Shown here: positions 1-8,276 of the stretch, piece by piece
Position numbering within the stretch: position 1 is the stretch's first letter
How the letters are laid out: each line of letters starts with the position of its first letter
Notes under the pieces: model-generated
The model's database searches: none
Told to the model about the DNA's origin: nothing
Seen by the model: only the letters and a program-made list of their open reading frames with translations
Program-made: the position numbers and the translations under genes
Source of the DNA: Roseinatronobacter monicus
GTDB lineage: Bacteria; Pseudomonadota; Alphaproteobacteria; Rhodobacterales; Rhodobacteraceae
Direction: 5' to 3'
Length of the DNA stretch: 64,000 nucleotides
NCBI RefSeq assembly: GCF_006716865.1
Contig: NZ_VFPT01000001.1
Location: forward strand, 3,219,001-3,283,000

Positions 1-1644
1 GGGTTTCAGACCGCCCGCGCGCTGCATATGCTGCAAATCCTGATCGGCAGCGTGGAAACACCGGGCGGCTTTCGCTTCAAGCCCCCCTATCCCAAACCGC
101 CCGAAGCACACCCCCGCCCCCATGCGGGCCACAGCCCCGGCCAGCCGTTGGATGGCCCGCATCTGGGCTATCCCCTTGGCCCCGAACACCTGCTGATAGA
201 TGAGACTGGCCAGCCCAAACGCATCGACAAGGCGTTTTCATGGGACGCGCCGCTCTCTGCGCACGGGCTGATGCATATGGTCATCTCGAACGCCCATGCC
301 GGCGATCCCTATGAAATCGACACGCTGTTTCTGTATATGGCGAATATGGCGTGGAACTCGTCGATGAATACCAGTGCAGTCATGGACATGCTGACCGACC
401 AGAATGACGATGGCAGCTATAAAATCCCCCGCATCATCTATTCCGACGCCTACAGCTCTGAAATGGTGGCCTTTGCGGATCTGATCCTGCCTGACACCAC
501 CTATCTCGAACGCCACGACTGCATTTCGCTTCTGGACCGCCCCATCTGCGAGGCAGAGGCGCTGGCCGATTCCATCCGCTGGCCTGTGGTGGCACCTGAC
601 CGCCCCGGACATGAAGGCGTGCGCCCCTTCCAGTCGGTATTGCTCGACCTTGGCGCGCGGCTAGGTCTGCCCGGTATGGTGCGCGAGGACGGGACGCCGA
701 AATTCAAGGATTACGCCGATTACATCACCAACCACGAACGCCGCCCCGGTGTCGGCCCGCTGGCAGGCTTTCGTGGGCCAGATGGCACCGGCAAGGGGCG
801 CGGCAGCCCCAACCCTGACCAGATCACCCGCTATATCGAAAACGGCGGCTTCTGGATCGACCACATCCCCCCCGAGGCGCAGTTCTTCAAGCCGTGGAAC
901 GCCGCCTATCAGGATTGGGCCGTCGCGCGCGGCCTTTATGACAGCCCGCAACCCTATGTCTTTAACCTCTATGTCGAACCCTTGCGCAAATTCCAGCTCG
1001 CCGCCGAAGGGCATGGCCACGGCCAGCCCCCCGACCATCTGCGCGCGCGCCTTATGGAAACCATGGACCCGCTGCCAATCTGGTATCCCACCTTCACCGA
1101 TGCGGTGTCCGACAGCGCGAGCTACCCGCTGCACGCCCTGACCCAGCGCCCGATGGCGCATTACCATTCATGGGGCAGCCAGAACGCATGGCTGCGCCAG
1201 ATCCACGGCCACACGCCCCTCTATGTTTCGGGCTATCTCTGGGCGCAGCACGGCTTTGAAGCAGGCGACTGGGCCACCCTCACCTCGCCCCATGGCCGTA
1301 TCACCCTGCCTGTGGTCCGCATGGATGCGCTCAACCCCCACACTGTCTGGACATGGAATGCCATTGCCAAACGGCGCGGCGCATGGGCGCTGAATGCGCA
1401 GGCCCCCGAGGCCACGAAATCCACCCTTCTCAACCACCTGATCCATGAACTCCTGCCACCCAAGGGCGATGGCTTGCGCTGGGCCAATTCCGACCCGATC
1501 ACCGGACAAGCCGCATGGTATGATCTGCGGGTGCGCATAGAACAGGCACCGGCAGGCCAGACGGTCAGCTACCCCGCCCATAAACCGCAATCCTCCCCTG
1601 TCCCAGCACCCCCGCGCAATCTCGCGCATCAGGTGAAGGACTAG
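1..1644 (+). CDS. soeA: Sulfite dehydrogenase catalytic subunit SoeA-like (3' part, molybdopterin oxidoreductase)
   Basis: The frame is open from base 1, so this is the C-terminal ~547 residues of a large molybdopterin oxidoreductase; the N-terminal half with the [4Fe-4S] site lies outside the window. Family members are about 950-970 residues. The visible part shows the end of the molybdopterin domain (FADLILPDTTYLER) and the C-terminal dinucleotide-binding barrel (HYHSWGSQNAWLRQI, then a TLTSPHGRITLPV stretch). It is followed by a four-cluster ferredoxin subunit and a DmsC-like anchor, the gene order of the cytoplasmic, membrane-attached sulfite dehydrogenase SoeABC, which oxidises sulfite to sulfate and feeds the quinone pool. 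Polysulfide, tetrathionate and DMSO reductases share this architecture, so the substrate is an inference from the family and lineage, not something the sequence proves. Confidence 0.75.
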   Translation, partial: GFQTARALHMLQILIGSVETPGGFRFKPPYPKPPEAHPRPHAGHSPGQPLDGPHLGYPLGPEHLLIDETGQPKRIDKAFSWDAPLSAHGLMHMVISNAHAGDPYEIDTLFLYMANMAWNSSMNTSAVMDMLTDQNDDGSYKIPRIIYSDAYSSEMVAFADLILPDTTYLERHDCISLLDRPICEAEALADSIRWPVVAPDRPGHEGVRPFQSVLLDLGARLGLPGMVREDGTPKFKDYADYITNHERRPGVGPLAGFRGPDGTGKGRGSPNPDQITRYIENGGFWIDHIPPEAQFFKPWNAAYQDWAVARGLYDSPQPYVFNLYVEPLRKFQLAAEGHGHGQPPDHLRARLMETMDPLPIWYPTFTDAVSDSASYPLHALTQRPMAHYHSWGSQNAWLRQIHGHTPLYVSGYLWAQHGFEAGDWATLTSPHGRITLPVVRMDALNPHTVWTWNAIAKRRGAWALNAQAPEATKSTLLNHLIHELLPPKGDGLRWANSDPITGQAAWYDLRVRIEQAPAGQTVSYPAHKPQSSPVPAPPRNLAHQVKD

Positions 1645-1653
1645 GCACATGGC

Positions 1654-1678
1654 TCATTTTCTTGCTAAAAATACTCAC
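1654..1678 (+). repeat. 25 bp intergenic motif, copy 1
   Basis: A T/A-rich 25-mer (TCATTTTCTTGC, then AAAAATACTCAC after one variable base) lies between soeA and soeB. The same motif occurs at 53096-53120 with one mismatch (T/G at the 13th base). It is much more AT-rich than its surroundings. Its role is unknown; it could be a conserved mRNA processing or transcription signal. Confidence 0.6.
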
Positions 1679-1722
1679 ATAGCACGGCCCGAAACAGGCA
1701 CCACAATGAGGGGGCGCGCCAC

Positions 1723-2484
1723 ATGACCACATTGCCGCCCGCCCCCGCCCGCAAGCTGGGCCTTGTGATTGATCTGGACACATGTGTGGGCTGTCATGCC
1801 TGCGTGATCTCCTGCAAGGGCTGGAACACCGAGAATTATGGCGCGCCGCTCTCGGACATGGACGCCTATGGCGAAAGCCCTGAGGGCACCTTCCTCAACC
1901 GTGTCCATAGCTTCGAGGTGACGCGCGATGCCGCCCCGCCGATGGTGGTGCATTTCCCGAAATCCTGCCTGCATTGCGACGACGCGCCCTGCGTGACGGT
2001 CTGCCCGACAGGGGCCAGTTACAAACGCGTTGAAGATGGCATTGTGCTGGTGAACGAGACGGATTGCATCGGCTGCGGGCTCTGCGCATGGGCCTGTCCA
2101 TATGGTGCGCGCGAAATGGACGCCGCCGAAAAGGTCATGAAGAAATGCACGCTTTGCGTGGACCGTATCTATAACGAAAACCTGCCCGAACAGGACCGCG
2201 AACCCGCCTGCGTGCGCACCTGCCCGTCTGGCGCGCGCCATTTCGGCGATCTGGGCGATCCCGACAGCGCTGTCAGCCAGCTTGTGACGACACGCGGCGG
2301 GTTTGATCTGATGCCGGAACAGGGCACTGGTGCCGTCAACAAATACCTGCCCCCGCGCGGGCGCGATACGCTGCAAATGCCAGACCTTGCCAGCCTGTGC
2401 GCGCCTAAGCCCCGCGCCCAGCCCAATGGCCCTGCGCCATCAGGCTTGCTCGGCTGGCTTGACCGCGCATTGGAGAAGCTCTGA
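1723..2484 (+). CDS. soeB: Sulfite dehydrogenase iron-sulfur subunit SoeB-like
   Basis: A 253-residue ferredoxin-type electron-transfer subunit that should carry electrons from the SoeA molybdenum site to the membrane anchor. Cysteine groups for four [4Fe-4S] clusters are visible: C21-x2-C24-x2-C27-x3-C31, then CLHCDDAPCVTVCP, CIGCGLCAWACP and CTLC followed later by CVRTCPSGARHFG. This is the DmsB/PsrB/NrfC fold. No signal peptide is seen, which agrees with a cytoplasmic complex. The start has a purine-rich RBS (gaggggg) about 9 bases upstream. It lies 78 bases after soeA, and soeC begins 2 bases after its stop, so the genes are co-transcribed. The assignment to sulfite oxidation rests on the operon. 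Confidence 0.82.
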   Translation: MTTLPPAPARKLGLVIDLDTCVGCHACVISCKGWNTENYGAPLSDMDAYGESPEGTFLNRVHSFEVTRDAAPPMVVHFPKSCLHCDDAPCVTVCPTGASYKRVEDGIVLVNETDCIGCGLCAWACPYGAREMDAAEKVMKKCTLCVDRIYNENLPEQDREPACVRTCPSGARHFGDLGDPDSAVSQLVTTRGGFDLMPEQGTGAVNKYLPPRGRDTLQMPDLASLCAPKPRAQPNGPAPSGLLGWLDRALEKL

Positions 2485-2485
2485 C

Positions 2486-3358
2486 ATGCATCCGGCCCCA
2501 TCCCTTATACTGTTCACTGTGCTCTCAGGCATGGGATTTGGCCTGCTGGTCTGGCTGGGCGTCGGCTTGCGCACGCCCACAGGGCTGGCCGCTTTTATCC
2601 TGTTCGGGCTTGGCTATGGGCTGGCCGGGGCCGGATTGATCGTGGCCGCCTTTCATCTGGGCCACCCCGAGCGCGCGCTGAAAGCCTTTTCGCAATGGCG
2701 TTCCAGCTGGCTGTCGCGCGAGGCGGTTCTGGCTGCGGCCACGCTGGCTGTCATGGCCCCGCACGCGGCAGCCTCGGTGTTTTGGGACAGGCCATTGGTC
2801 CTGTTTGCGTGGGCAGGCGCGGCGCTGGCACTTGCCACGATCTTTGCGACCGCCATGATCTATGCCCAGATCCGTGCCGTGCCGCGCTGGCATCACTGGT
2901 CCACCCCGCCAGTGTTCGTTCTGGCCGGTCTTGCAGGCGGTGCGCTTCTGGCCGCGCAAATGACGCAGGCGCTGTGGCTGATGCTGGCGCTGGGGGGTGC
3001 GATGGTCGTGCATTGGGCCTTGGGCGACCAACGCTTTGCCGCCGCGAAAAGTGATGCGGGCACAGCGACAGGACTGGGCCGCTTCGGGCGCGTCCGCTTG
3101 CTAGAGCCGCCGCATTCCGGCCAGAACTACCTTTTGCGTGAAATGGTGCATGTCGTCGGGCGCAAACATGCGCATAAATTGCGCGTCATCGCATTGGTAT
3201 CGGGCGCGCTGCTGCCTGCGGGGGCACTGATGCTGCCTGCGGGCTATGCGATGGTTTTTGTGGCACTGATCGCCCATATCATGGGCATTCTGGCCCAACG
3301 CTGGCTGTTTTTTGCCGAAGCCGAGCATGTCGTCGGCCTGTATTATGGAAAGCGATGA
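2486..3358 (+). CDS. soeC: Sulfite dehydrogenase membrane anchor SoeC-like (DmsC family)
   Basis: A 290-residue hydrophobic protein with about eight predicted membrane segments, homologous to the DmsC anchor of DMSO reductase. It would anchor SoeAB to the inner face of the membrane and exchange electrons with quinone. Landmarks are the histidine-containing loop AAFHLGHPERALKAF, IPRWHHWSTPP-like VPRWHHWSTPP, and the C-terminal LAQRWLFFAEAEHV, which resembles the conserved DmsC ending. The ATG one base after the soeB stop is preferred over an in-frame start 156 bases upstream, because the latter lies wholly inside soeB. NrfD-type anchors are the alternative, but the length and C-terminus fit DmsC better. 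Confidence 0.8.
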   Translation: MHPAPSLILFTVLSGMGFGLLVWLGVGLRTPTGLAAFILFGLGYGLAGAGLIVAAFHLGHPERALKAFSQWRSSWLSREAVLAAATLAVMAPHAAASVFWDRPLVLFAWAGAALALATIFATAMIYAQIRAVPRWHHWSTPPVFVLAGLAGGALLAAQMTQALWLMLALGGAMVVHWALGDQRFAAAKSDAGTATGLGRFGRVRLLEPPHSGQNYLLREMVHVVGRKHAHKLRVIALVSGALLPAGALMLPAGYAMVFVALIAHIMGILAQRWLFFAEAEHVVGLYYGKR

Positions 3359-3417
3359 CACAAATCTGGTGGCCTGCTAAGGAACAAGCGTAGTCTGGTC
3401 TTTGTAGGAATGTTTTA

Positions 3418-3855
3418 ATGAGTTTGTTAAAATCCCTCGCGGATGCAGTTTTTCCGGGTGCAGGCGGACACGCAGATCTGGCCACAATCGTGACGCAAAA
3501 CCCCAAACTGATGCAAGCCATAATGGCCCTGTTGTCCGAAGACAGCCCGATTGGCGGTCTGCCGGGGCTGGTGGCGCGGTTTCAGAACGCGGGCTTGGGC
3601 GATACTGTCGCCACATGGCTTGGCTCTGGCCCGAACACCCCAGTTTCGCCGGAAGATATCCAGCACGCACTGGGCGGCAAGGTGGTAGACCAATTGGCCG
3701 CACAGGCCAAGATGACCCCGTCCGAGGCCACGGGTGCGCTGTCGCACGCCCTGCCGCTGATGGTCGACAGGCTGTCCCCGAACGAAGCCGCGCAATCGCT
3801 GGATTTGGTACAAATCCAATCCATGCTGGGCGGCTTTCTGGATGGGCAGGTCTGA
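3418..3855 (+). CDS. YidB family protein (DUF937-like)
   Basis: A 145-residue soluble protein with the YidB/DUF937 layout: an N-terminal MSLLKSLADAVFPGAGG segment, a GGLPGLVARFQNAGLGDTVATWLG repeat-like core split across residues 45-70, and a SPEDIQHALGG / PSEATGALSHALPLMVDRLSP helical tail. This family is widespread in Proteobacteria and has no established biochemical role. The RBS is AGGAA just upstream of the ATG. It stands alone: 60 bases from soeC, and 95 bases before the next gene. No signal peptide or membrane segment is visible. Confidence 0.8.
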   Translation: MSLLKSLADAVFPGAGGHADLATIVTQNPKLMQAIMALLSEDSPIGGLPGLVARFQNAGLGDTVATWLGSGPNTPVSPEDIQHALGGKVVDQLAAQAKMTPSEATGALSHALPLMVDRLSPNEAAQSLDLVQIQSMLGGFLDGQV

Positions 3856-3950
3856 CCCCACCCCCCGCACTGCGGCACAACAGCCTGTTCCCCCTTGCAA
3901 CGATCCTCTGATACAGGCACAGGATCACAGGCAAAGCGGACCAGCCCCCC

Positions 3951-4913
3951 ATGCGCGACCACGGTGGAAACATAGATCAGGCACAAGCCCGCTTTGGCGG
4001 GCTGGATTGGATCGACCTGTCCACCGGCATCAACCGCTGCCCCTACCCCCTGCCTGACCTGCCCGCCCATGTCTGGACGGACCTGCCCACCCGCGCGGCG
4101 CAAAATGCGCTGATGCAGGCCGCGCGGCACGCGTACCGAACCGATAGCTTGGGCGTGGCGCTCGCAGGCGCACAGGCGGCGATCCAGATGATCCCGCATC
4201 TGCTGACAGCAGGACACGCCAAGGTGTTGGCCCCCACCTATAACGAACACGCCGCCTGCCTGCGCGCCGCTGGCTGGCAGGTGACCGAGGTGGACGAGAT
4301 CGGCGCATTGGCAGGCGCAGATCTGGCCATCGTCGTGAACCCCAACAACCCCGACGGGCGCCACCATGACCCAAAGCGCTTGCGCGCCCTGTCGCAGCAG
4401 GTGGGGTGCCTTGTCGTCGATGAAAGCTTTGCCGATGCGGTGCCGGACCTGTCGCTTGCCGCCCATGCTTGCGACAGGTTGATCGTGCTGCGCTCCTTTG
4501 GCAAATTCTGGGGACTGGCCGGGCTGCGTCTGGGTTTTGCCTTTGCGGGGCCGGAACGCGTGGCGGGCTTGGCCGAAATGGCCGGCCCTTGGCCCGTCAG
4601 CGGGCCGGCGCTGGAAATGGGGCGCATCGCGCTGACAGATGCCGCATGGCACGACCAGACGTGCACCCGCCTGCGCGCGGATGTGGCACGGCTTGACACC
4701 TTGGCTCAGCGTGCCGGATGGGCGCTTGTGGGCGGCACGGCGCTGTTTCGCACCTATGCCACGCCAGATGCAGCACGCGCGCAATCCACCCTTGCCCGCG
4801 CGCAGATCTGGAGCCGCATTTTCCCCTATTCCCCCCATTGGCTGCGCCTTGGCTTGCCGGGCAACACGGCGGAATGGGCACGACTGGCGGCAGCAATTCC
4901 GGGCAAAACCTAA
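3951..4913 (+). CDS. cobD: Threonine-phosphate decarboxylase (CobD of enteric nomenclature, CobC in Rhodobacter/Pseudomonas)
   Basis: A 320-residue PLP enzyme of the class I/II aminotransferase fold. It decarboxylates L-threonine O-3-phosphate to (R)-1-aminopropan-2-ol phosphate, the linker of the cobalamin nucleotide loop. The N-terminus MRDHGGNIDQAQARFGG is the family hallmark (binding of the substrate carboxylate), VVNPNNPDGR is the PLP-aminotransferase NPNNP motif, and SFGKFWGLAGLRLGF holds the Schiff-base lysine. The usual partner, the cbiB/cobD amidotransfer partner, is not adjacent here; the only other cobalamin gene in the window is cobQ at 42 kb. The ATG is chosen by match to the conserved N-terminus. 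The cobC/cobD naming conflict should be kept in mind. Confidence 0.88.
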   Translation: MRDHGGNIDQAQARFGGLDWIDLSTGINRCPYPLPDLPAHVWTDLPTRAAQNALMQAARHAYRTDSLGVALAGAQAAIQMIPHLLTAGHAKVLAPTYNEHAACLRAAGWQVTEVDEIGALAGADLAIVVNPNNPDGRHHDPKRLRALSQQVGCLVVDESFADAVPDLSLAAHACDRLIVLRSFGKFWGLAGLRLGFAFAGPERVAGLAEMAGPWPVSGPALEMGRIALTDAAWHDQTCTRLRADVARLDTLAQRAGWALVGGTALFRTYATPDAARAQSTLARAQIWSRIFPYSPHWLRLGLPGNTAEWARLAAAIPGKT

Positions 4914-5026
4914 GCCGTCTGCCGCTACACATTTAGACAGGTGAGGATACGCCCGATCGCGTTCACCACTCAACAAGACGGTCGCGACCAGTCTCAAAGG
5001 GCAGCGATGCGGGAGGTTCCAGACAA

Positions 5027-5222
5027 TGCGTTTCTGGGTGCAAAGCCGCGCAGCGTCGGGCCGCGGCGCGGCGATCCCCGCACAGATTTGTGGCACTTTA
5101 TGCTGGCCAAATCCGTGAGACATCAGATTTTGCGCTTGCGGCAGCCAAATCGCCGTGCCGTGGGTGCGGCCCGGCGATGCGCGGCGGCGCGGCGCGCCTT
5201 GATTCCGCGCTTGGTGCTTTGC
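5027..5222 (+). repeat. Dispersed palindromic element, copy A
   Basis: This is one of four related intergenic elements (others at 8059, 22012 and 40843). Conserved blocks: AAGCCGCGCAGCGTCGGGCC near the left end, GCCAAATC twice in the middle and right, GCGGCCCGGCGATGCGCGGC, and TTGATTCCGCGCTTGG at the right end. The left arm (5046-5075) and right arm (5149-5184) are inverted repeats of each other: the outer 19 bases match at 17 positions and the inner ~10 also pair, with a bulge. The ~75-base centre is less conserved. It sits in a 523-base gene-free stretch (4914-5436); apart from this element and a promoter at its right edge, I see nothing else there. No convincing coding frame is conserved between copies. 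Confidence 0.85.
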
Positions 5223-5373
5223 CTCTACCGTCCGCGACATGCTCAGTCGACGCATTCCGCAGGCGTGCGACAAGGGCCGACGTCATCGCGTAATGGGAAA
5301 TGTAGCGTCCGGCACCGATCATCACATCCCAACTGGCGGACACCGGACTGATAACGCTTTTCCGACTGCGCGC

Positions 5374-5401
5374 TTGGCCTGACTTGCCTGCGTGCTATGA
5401 T
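5374..5401 (+). promoter_or_regulatory. Predicted sigma70-type promoter of the exonuclease-ligase pair
   Basis: TTGGCC (5374-5379), a 16-base spacer, then TATGAT (5396-5401) preceded by TGc, an extended -10 arrangement. It lies 35 bases upstream of the exonuclease start codon. It is a pattern match only. Confidence 0.45.
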
Positions 5402-5436
5402 TTAAGGTCAACCCCTTCACAGCAGGCGTACCCCTC

Positions 5437-6444
5437 ATGCCCGCCAAGCCCCCCCCGCTGATACTCCGCCCCGAGGGGTTGTATTGCCCGGATGGCGATT
5501 TCTTCGTCGATCCGGTGCGCCCGGTGGCGCGTGCACTGATCACCCACGGCCATGCCGACCACGCCCGCGCGGGCCACGGGGCTGTCATGGCCACGCGCCA
5601 GACGCTGGATATCATGGCGCTGCGCTATGGCGCGGATTTCGCGCAATCCCAGCAGGTGGCCGTAGGGGTCAGCCGGATTGGCGGGGTCGAGGTCAGCTTT
5701 CACCCCGCAGGTCATGTGCTCGGCTCGGCGCAGATATGTATTGCAGGGGCGGGCGGGCGCATTGTGGTGACAGGCGATTACACCCGCACCCCGAATGCCG
5801 CCTGCGCCCCGTGGGAACCGGTGCCATGCGACATTCTGGTGACAGAAGCCACCTTCGCGCTGCCGGTTTTTCGCCACCCCGACCCGAAGGTTGAAATCGC
5901 TAAACTGCTCACCTCGGTTGCGGATTTCCCCGACCGCGCGCATCTGGTCGGCGCATATGCTTTGGGCAAGGCGCAGCGCGTCATCATGCTGCTGCGCGAC
6001 GCGGGCTATGATGCGCCCATCTATATTCATGGCGCATTGCAGAAACTCTGCGATTATCACATCGCCCAAGGCATCCCCCTTGGCGATCTACGGCCCGCAA
6101 CGGTGGCGCGGGGGAAGAAGGGCGATTTTGCAGGCGCGATCATTCTGGCCCCGCCTTCGGCCTTTGCGGCGACATGGGCGCAGCGCTTTCCCGACCCTGT
6201 GATCTGTTTCGCCTCTGGCTGGATGATGGTGCGGGCGCGGGCGCGCCAGCGGGGGGTTGAACTGCCGCTGGTCATTTCCGACCATGTGGACTGGCCACAA
6301 CTGACCCAGACCATAACCGAGCTTGATCCGGCGGAGACATGGGTCACCCATGGGCGCGAGGAGGCACTCCTGCGCTGGTGCGAGATGCATCAGCGCAAAG
6401 CGCGCCCTTTGCGGTTGGTGGGCTATGAGGATGAACCGGAATGA
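5437..6444 (+). CDS. Ligase-associated DNA exonuclease (metallo-beta-lactamase / beta-CASP-like)
   Basis: A 335-residue metallo-beta-lactamase-fold protein related to SNM1/Artemis-type nucleases. The metal site HGHADH is at residues 37-42 (H37, H39, D41, H42), with further metal-ligand candidates in SFHPAGHVLGSAQI and VVTGDYTR; HGALQKLCDYH and VISDHVDW are typical of the ligase-associated subgroup. These proteins travel with an ATP-dependent DNA ligase, and here the stop overlaps the ligase start by 4 bases, so the two are translationally coupled. By association the pair is thought to act in DNA repair (end trimming plus sealing). The DEXH helicase and the metallophosphoesterase that often complete this module are not next to it. 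Confidence 0.85.
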   Translation: MPAKPPPLILRPEGLYCPDGDFFVDPVRPVARALITHGHADHARAGHGAVMATRQTLDIMALRYGADFAQSQQVAVGVSRIGGVEVSFHPAGHVLGSAQICIAGAGGRIVVTGDYTRTPNAACAPWEPVPCDILVTEATFALPVFRHPDPKVEIAKLLTSVADFPDRAHLVGAYALGKAQRVIMLLRDAGYDAPIYIHGALQKLCDYHIAQGIPLGDLRPATVARGKKGDFAGAIILAPPSAFAATWAQRFPDPVICFASGWMMVRARARQRGVELPLVISDHVDWPQLTQTITELDPAETWVTHGREEALLRWCEMHQRKARPLRLVGYEDEPE

Positions 6445-8009
6445 TCGGCGGCTTTGCGGATTTGCTGGAACGGTTGGCCTTCACCCCCCGCCGCACGCTG
6501 AAACTCGCACATCTGGCGGGATATTTCGCCGCCACCCCCGACCCTGACCGTGGGCTGGCACTGGCCGCCCTGACAGGCGATCTGGAATTGCGCGCAGTTA
6601 CGCCGTCGTTGCTGCGGGCCTTGGTGGCAGAGCGGGTGGATGCAGAGTTGTTCGCCCTGTCCTATGATTTCGTCGGTGATCTGGCCGAAACCATTGCGCT
6701 GATCTGGCCCGTAACGGGCGCCGTGCAGGATGTGCCCTTGCACGCGTTGGTGGATGAATTGCAACGCACGCCCAAGGCAGACCTCGCCCCGCTTATCGCC
6801 GCGCGGCTGGACGGGCTGACAGCGTCGCAGCGCTATGCCTATCTGAAGCTTGCAACAGGGGGGTTGCGCGTGGGCGTGTCAGCGCGTTTGGCGCGGCAGG
6901 CGGTGGCCGATTACGGCGCGCTGGAGGTGGCCGAGGTCGAGGAAATCTGGCATGGACTTTCGCCGCCCTATGAAAGCCTTTTTCACTGGGCGGAAAATGG
7001 CCCCAAACCGGTTAGCGCCGCCCTTGCCCCTTTCCGGCCCGTCATGCTGTCCACCCCCACCGACCCGGAAGCCCTGGCCGTGCTGGACCCCGCCGACTAC
7101 GTCGCCGAATGGAAATGGGACGGCATCCGCGTGCAGGCCGTATCCGAGGGCGGCACAAAGCGGCTTTATTCGCGCACGGGCGATGATATTTCGGCGGCCT
7201 TTCCCGATGTGATTGCCGCGATGGATTTTGACGGGGCGCTGGATGGCGAATTGCTGGTGCGGCGGGGCGATCAGGTGGCCCCGTTTAACGACCTGCAAAC
7301 CCGTTTGGGGCGCAAGCGGGTCAGTGCCGCTATGCTGGCCTCGCACCCGGCGGCGTTGCGGGTGTATGATGTGATGCTCTGGCAGGGGCGTGATCTGCGC
7401 GCCTTGCCGTTTGCGCAGCGGCGCAAGGAATTGGAGGCCGCCGTGCAAACCCTTGATCCTGCGCGCGTTGATCTGTCTGGGCTGCTGCCATTTGAGGATT
7501 GGGACAGGCTGGCCGCCCTGCGCGCGGCCCCGCCTGAAACGGTCATTGAGGGGGTGATGATAAAACACCGCGACAGCCCCTATCTGGCGGGCCGGATCAA
7601 GGGGCATTGGTTCAAATGGAAGCGCGACCCGATGCTGGTGGATGCTGTGCTGCTGTATGCGCAGCGCGGGCATGGCAAACGTTCGGGCTATTATTCGGAT
7701 TTTACCTTCGGGCTGTGGGATGGGGATACGCTGGTGCCCGTGGGCAAGGCCTATTTCGGGTTCACGGATGCTGAATTGAAAGCATTGGATCGTTTCGTCC
7801 GCGACAATACTGTGGATCGGTTCGGCCCTGTGCGCGCGGTGAAGCCGGAGAAAGTGGTTGAGGTGGCGTTTGAGGGGCTGAACCGCTCGCCCCGCCACAA
7901 ATCGGGCGTGGCGATGCGGTTCCCGCGCATCTCGCGCATCCGCGATGACAAGCCCGCGTCAGAGGCGGACCATCTGGACGCGCTGCTGCGCCTTTTGCCG
8001 CCGCAATAG
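6441..8009 (+). CDS. ATP-dependent DNA ligase, ligase-associated repair module
   Basis: A 522-residue ATP-dependent DNA ligase. An N-terminal DNA-binding helical domain occupies roughly residues 1-200. The nucleotidyltransferase domain follows with motif I EWKWDGIR, in which K225 should be the adenylated lysine. The later motifs are visible: LYSRTGDD (motif Ia/III region), FDGALDGELLV (motif III), PPETVIEGVMIKH (motif IV) and GHWFKWKRDP (motif V). The OB-fold domain ends the protein (VEVAFEGLNRSPRHKSGVAMRFPR). The length and the neighbouring exonuclease fit the bacterial LigB/LigC-like 'PP_1105' type rather than a Ku-linked LigD. It probably complements the essential NAD-dependent ligase in repair. 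The 4-base ATGA overlap with the exonuclease supports one mRNA. Confidence 0.9.
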   Translation: MIGGFADLLERLAFTPRRTLKLAHLAGYFAATPDPDRGLALAALTGDLELRAVTPSLLRALVAERVDAELFALSYDFVGDLAETIALIWPVTGAVQDVPLHALVDELQRTPKADLAPLIAARLDGLTASQRYAYLKLATGGLRVGVSARLARQAVADYGALEVAEVEEIWHGLSPPYESLFHWAENGPKPVSAALAPFRPVMLSTPTDPEALAVLDPADYVAEWKWDGIRVQAVSEGGTKRLYSRTGDDISAAFPDVIAAMDFDGALDGELLVRRGDQVAPFNDLQTRLGRKRVSAAMLASHPAALRVYDVMLWQGRDLRALPFAQRRKELEAAVQTLDPARVDLSGLLPFEDWDRLAALRAAPPETVIEGVMIKHRDSPYLAGRIKGHWFKWKRDPMLVDAVLLYAQRGHGKRSGYYSDFTFGLWDGDTLVPVGKAYFGFTDAELKALDRFVRDNTVDRFGPVRAVKPEKVVEVAFEGLNRSPRHKSGVAMRFPRISRIRDDKPASEADHLDALLRLLPPQ

Positions 8010-8058
8010 GGTTCGGGCGCTTGATTTGGCGCGTTTTGTGGTCGCTGAAACGGAAATC

Positions 8059-8232
8059 AAGCCGCGCAGCGTCGGGCCGCGGTATGGCGATCCTCGCGTT
8101 CTGCTACAGCGGTTTATGCCAACCAAATCCGCGTAAGATCAGAGCGTTGTGCTTATGTCAGCCAAATCGCCGTGCCGTGGTTGCGGCCCGGCGATGCGCG
8201 GCGGGCTGACGCCCTTGATTCCGCGCTGGGGA
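8059..8232 (+). repeat. Dispersed palindromic element, copy B
   Basis: This copy lies between the convergent 3' ends of the DNA ligase and the polyferredoxin gene. The left arm (8062-8091) and right arm (8166-8201) are inverted repeats, with the same conserved blocks as copy A, including AAGATCAGAGCGTTGTGC in the centre, shared with copy D at 40 kb. It lacks the TGCGTTTC(T/C)GGGTG extension that A and D share on the left. No coding frame is conserved. Confidence 0.85.
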
Positions 8233-8276
8233 ACCGCGCCTTGATCCTCATGTCCGGCCTCGTCCGTAAGCGCCTC

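Noticed and set aside
1..3358. DMSO or tetrathionate reductase in place of sulfite dehydrogenase
   Set aside because: Same architecture, but the lack of a signal on the ferredoxin subunit and the lineage favour SoeABC; without the N-terminus of subunit A this remains a preference, not a proof.
3582..5273. A 563-codon open frame on the minus strand across the YidB-like gene and cobD
   Set aside because: It runs over two well supported genes and an intergenic repeat, with no recognisable domain; it is an artefact of GC content.
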